Origin: an uncultured Peptoniphilus sp.
Lineage (GTDB): Bacteria > Bacillota > Clostridia > Tissierellales > Peptoniphilaceae
Direction of reading: 5' to 3'
Length of the DNA stretch: 54,276 bases
Assembly: GCA_902489255.1 (NCBI GenBank)
Contig: CABTZF010000011.1
Location: 1-54,276, forward strand
The translations under genes and the position numbers were made by a program. This document shows, in pieces, positions 54,069 to 54,276 of the stretch. The notes under the pieces were generated by a model. It saw only the letters and a program-made list of their open reading frames with translations, did not search any database and was not told the origin of the DNA. How positions within the stretch are numbered: the first letter of the stretch is position 1; each line of letters starts with the position of its first letter.

Positions 54069-54219
54069 TGAAATTTTAAACCCGCTGTAAAAAATAACTG
54101 GAAAGAAGCATATTATTAATTAAGCAAAAATTTTTCATATGTTCATATAAAAGAAGAATTTGAAATGACCTATATTAATATTTATAGATACAAAAATGAA
54201 ATTTGGAGTAAAATATAAT

Positions 54220-54276
54220 GGCTCTATGTCAAATATTGGGGAGGCTCGTTAGCTCGAGTCTCTTTTTTCATTTAAA
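54220..54276 (+). mobile_element. Probable left end of an ISL3-family insertion sequence (partial)
   Basis: GGCTCTATGTCAAATATTGG (from 54220) resembles the terminal inverted repeat of ISL3-family elements, which typically starts GGCTCTTTGTCAA. It is followed by a hairpin GAGGCTCG/CGAGTCTC (54241-54248, 54255-54262) and TTTTTT, a common way such elements block incoming transcription. No transposase lies within the window, so the call rests on the end sequence alone. Confidence 0.45.

Noticed and set aside
1..54276. CRISPR arrays, phage genes, restriction or toxin-antitoxin systems
   Set aside because: No regularly spaced repeats, phage structural genes or recognisable defence genes were found on either strand.

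Overview
This is a 54-kb piece of a very AT-rich Gram-positive chromosome. Firmicutes-type clusters (tmk-darA-holB-ricT, rapZ-yvcK, glmU-prs-pth-mfd, uvrBA), an MprF lipid aminoacylase, a PyrBI/PyrK/PyrD pyrimidine operon, many UUG/GUG starts and tight gene packing suggest an anaerobic low-GC Firmicute, probably a clostridium-related lineage such as Tissierellia/Peptoniphilaceae. That placement is inference from gene content and not from a phylogenetic marker. No rRNA, tRNA or CRISPR was seen.

Layout. 1-135 is the end of tuf, followed by two back-to-back terminators. 277-1484 (minus) holds a CmpB-type membrane protein and an HD phosphohydrolase. 1639-13010 (plus) is a long colinear block: cysteine hydrolase, Orn/Lys/Arg decarboxylase-like enzyme, tmk, two tandem DarA-type c-di-AMP receptor genes (the second internally shortened), holB, ricT/yaaT, a membrane-anchored serine hydrolase, murB, rapZ, yvcK, fni and a HutD-family gene. 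13398-14237 (minus) is a DUF2207-like membrane protein. 14328-18504 (plus) holds an RNA uridine methyltransferase, an aldehyde dehydrogenase, a hemerythrin-type RIC protein and an SDR dehydrogenase. 18964-21890 is pyrB-pyrI-pyrK-pyrD. 22168-23682 is a PII-like protein with a CPA-type antiporter. 23742-27928 (minus) holds a flavodoxin and a heterodimeric ABC exporter.

28156-30769 (plus) carries a small acidic protein, a PAP2 phosphatase and two zinc-ribbon membrane proteins. 31024-35149 (minus) carries mprF, an alpha/beta hydrolase and a secreted copper-amine-oxidase-N-like protein. Then come hslO (plus), gap (minus), glmU-prs-pth-mfd plus a PrsA-like foldase (plus), an ABC-2 exporter pair, a decayed IS30 remnant, uvrB-uvrA and an L,D-transpeptidase. 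The last about 57 bases look like the outer end of an ISL3-family insertion sequence.

Most genes are housekeeping: DNA replication and repair, nucleotide synthesis, envelope building and its control. The candidates for something new are the loop-deleted second DarA paralogue, the PII-like/antiporter pair with a long inverted repeat upstream, the fused membrane/serine-hydrolase protein between ricT and murB, and two families of short intergenic repeats shared between distant gaps.
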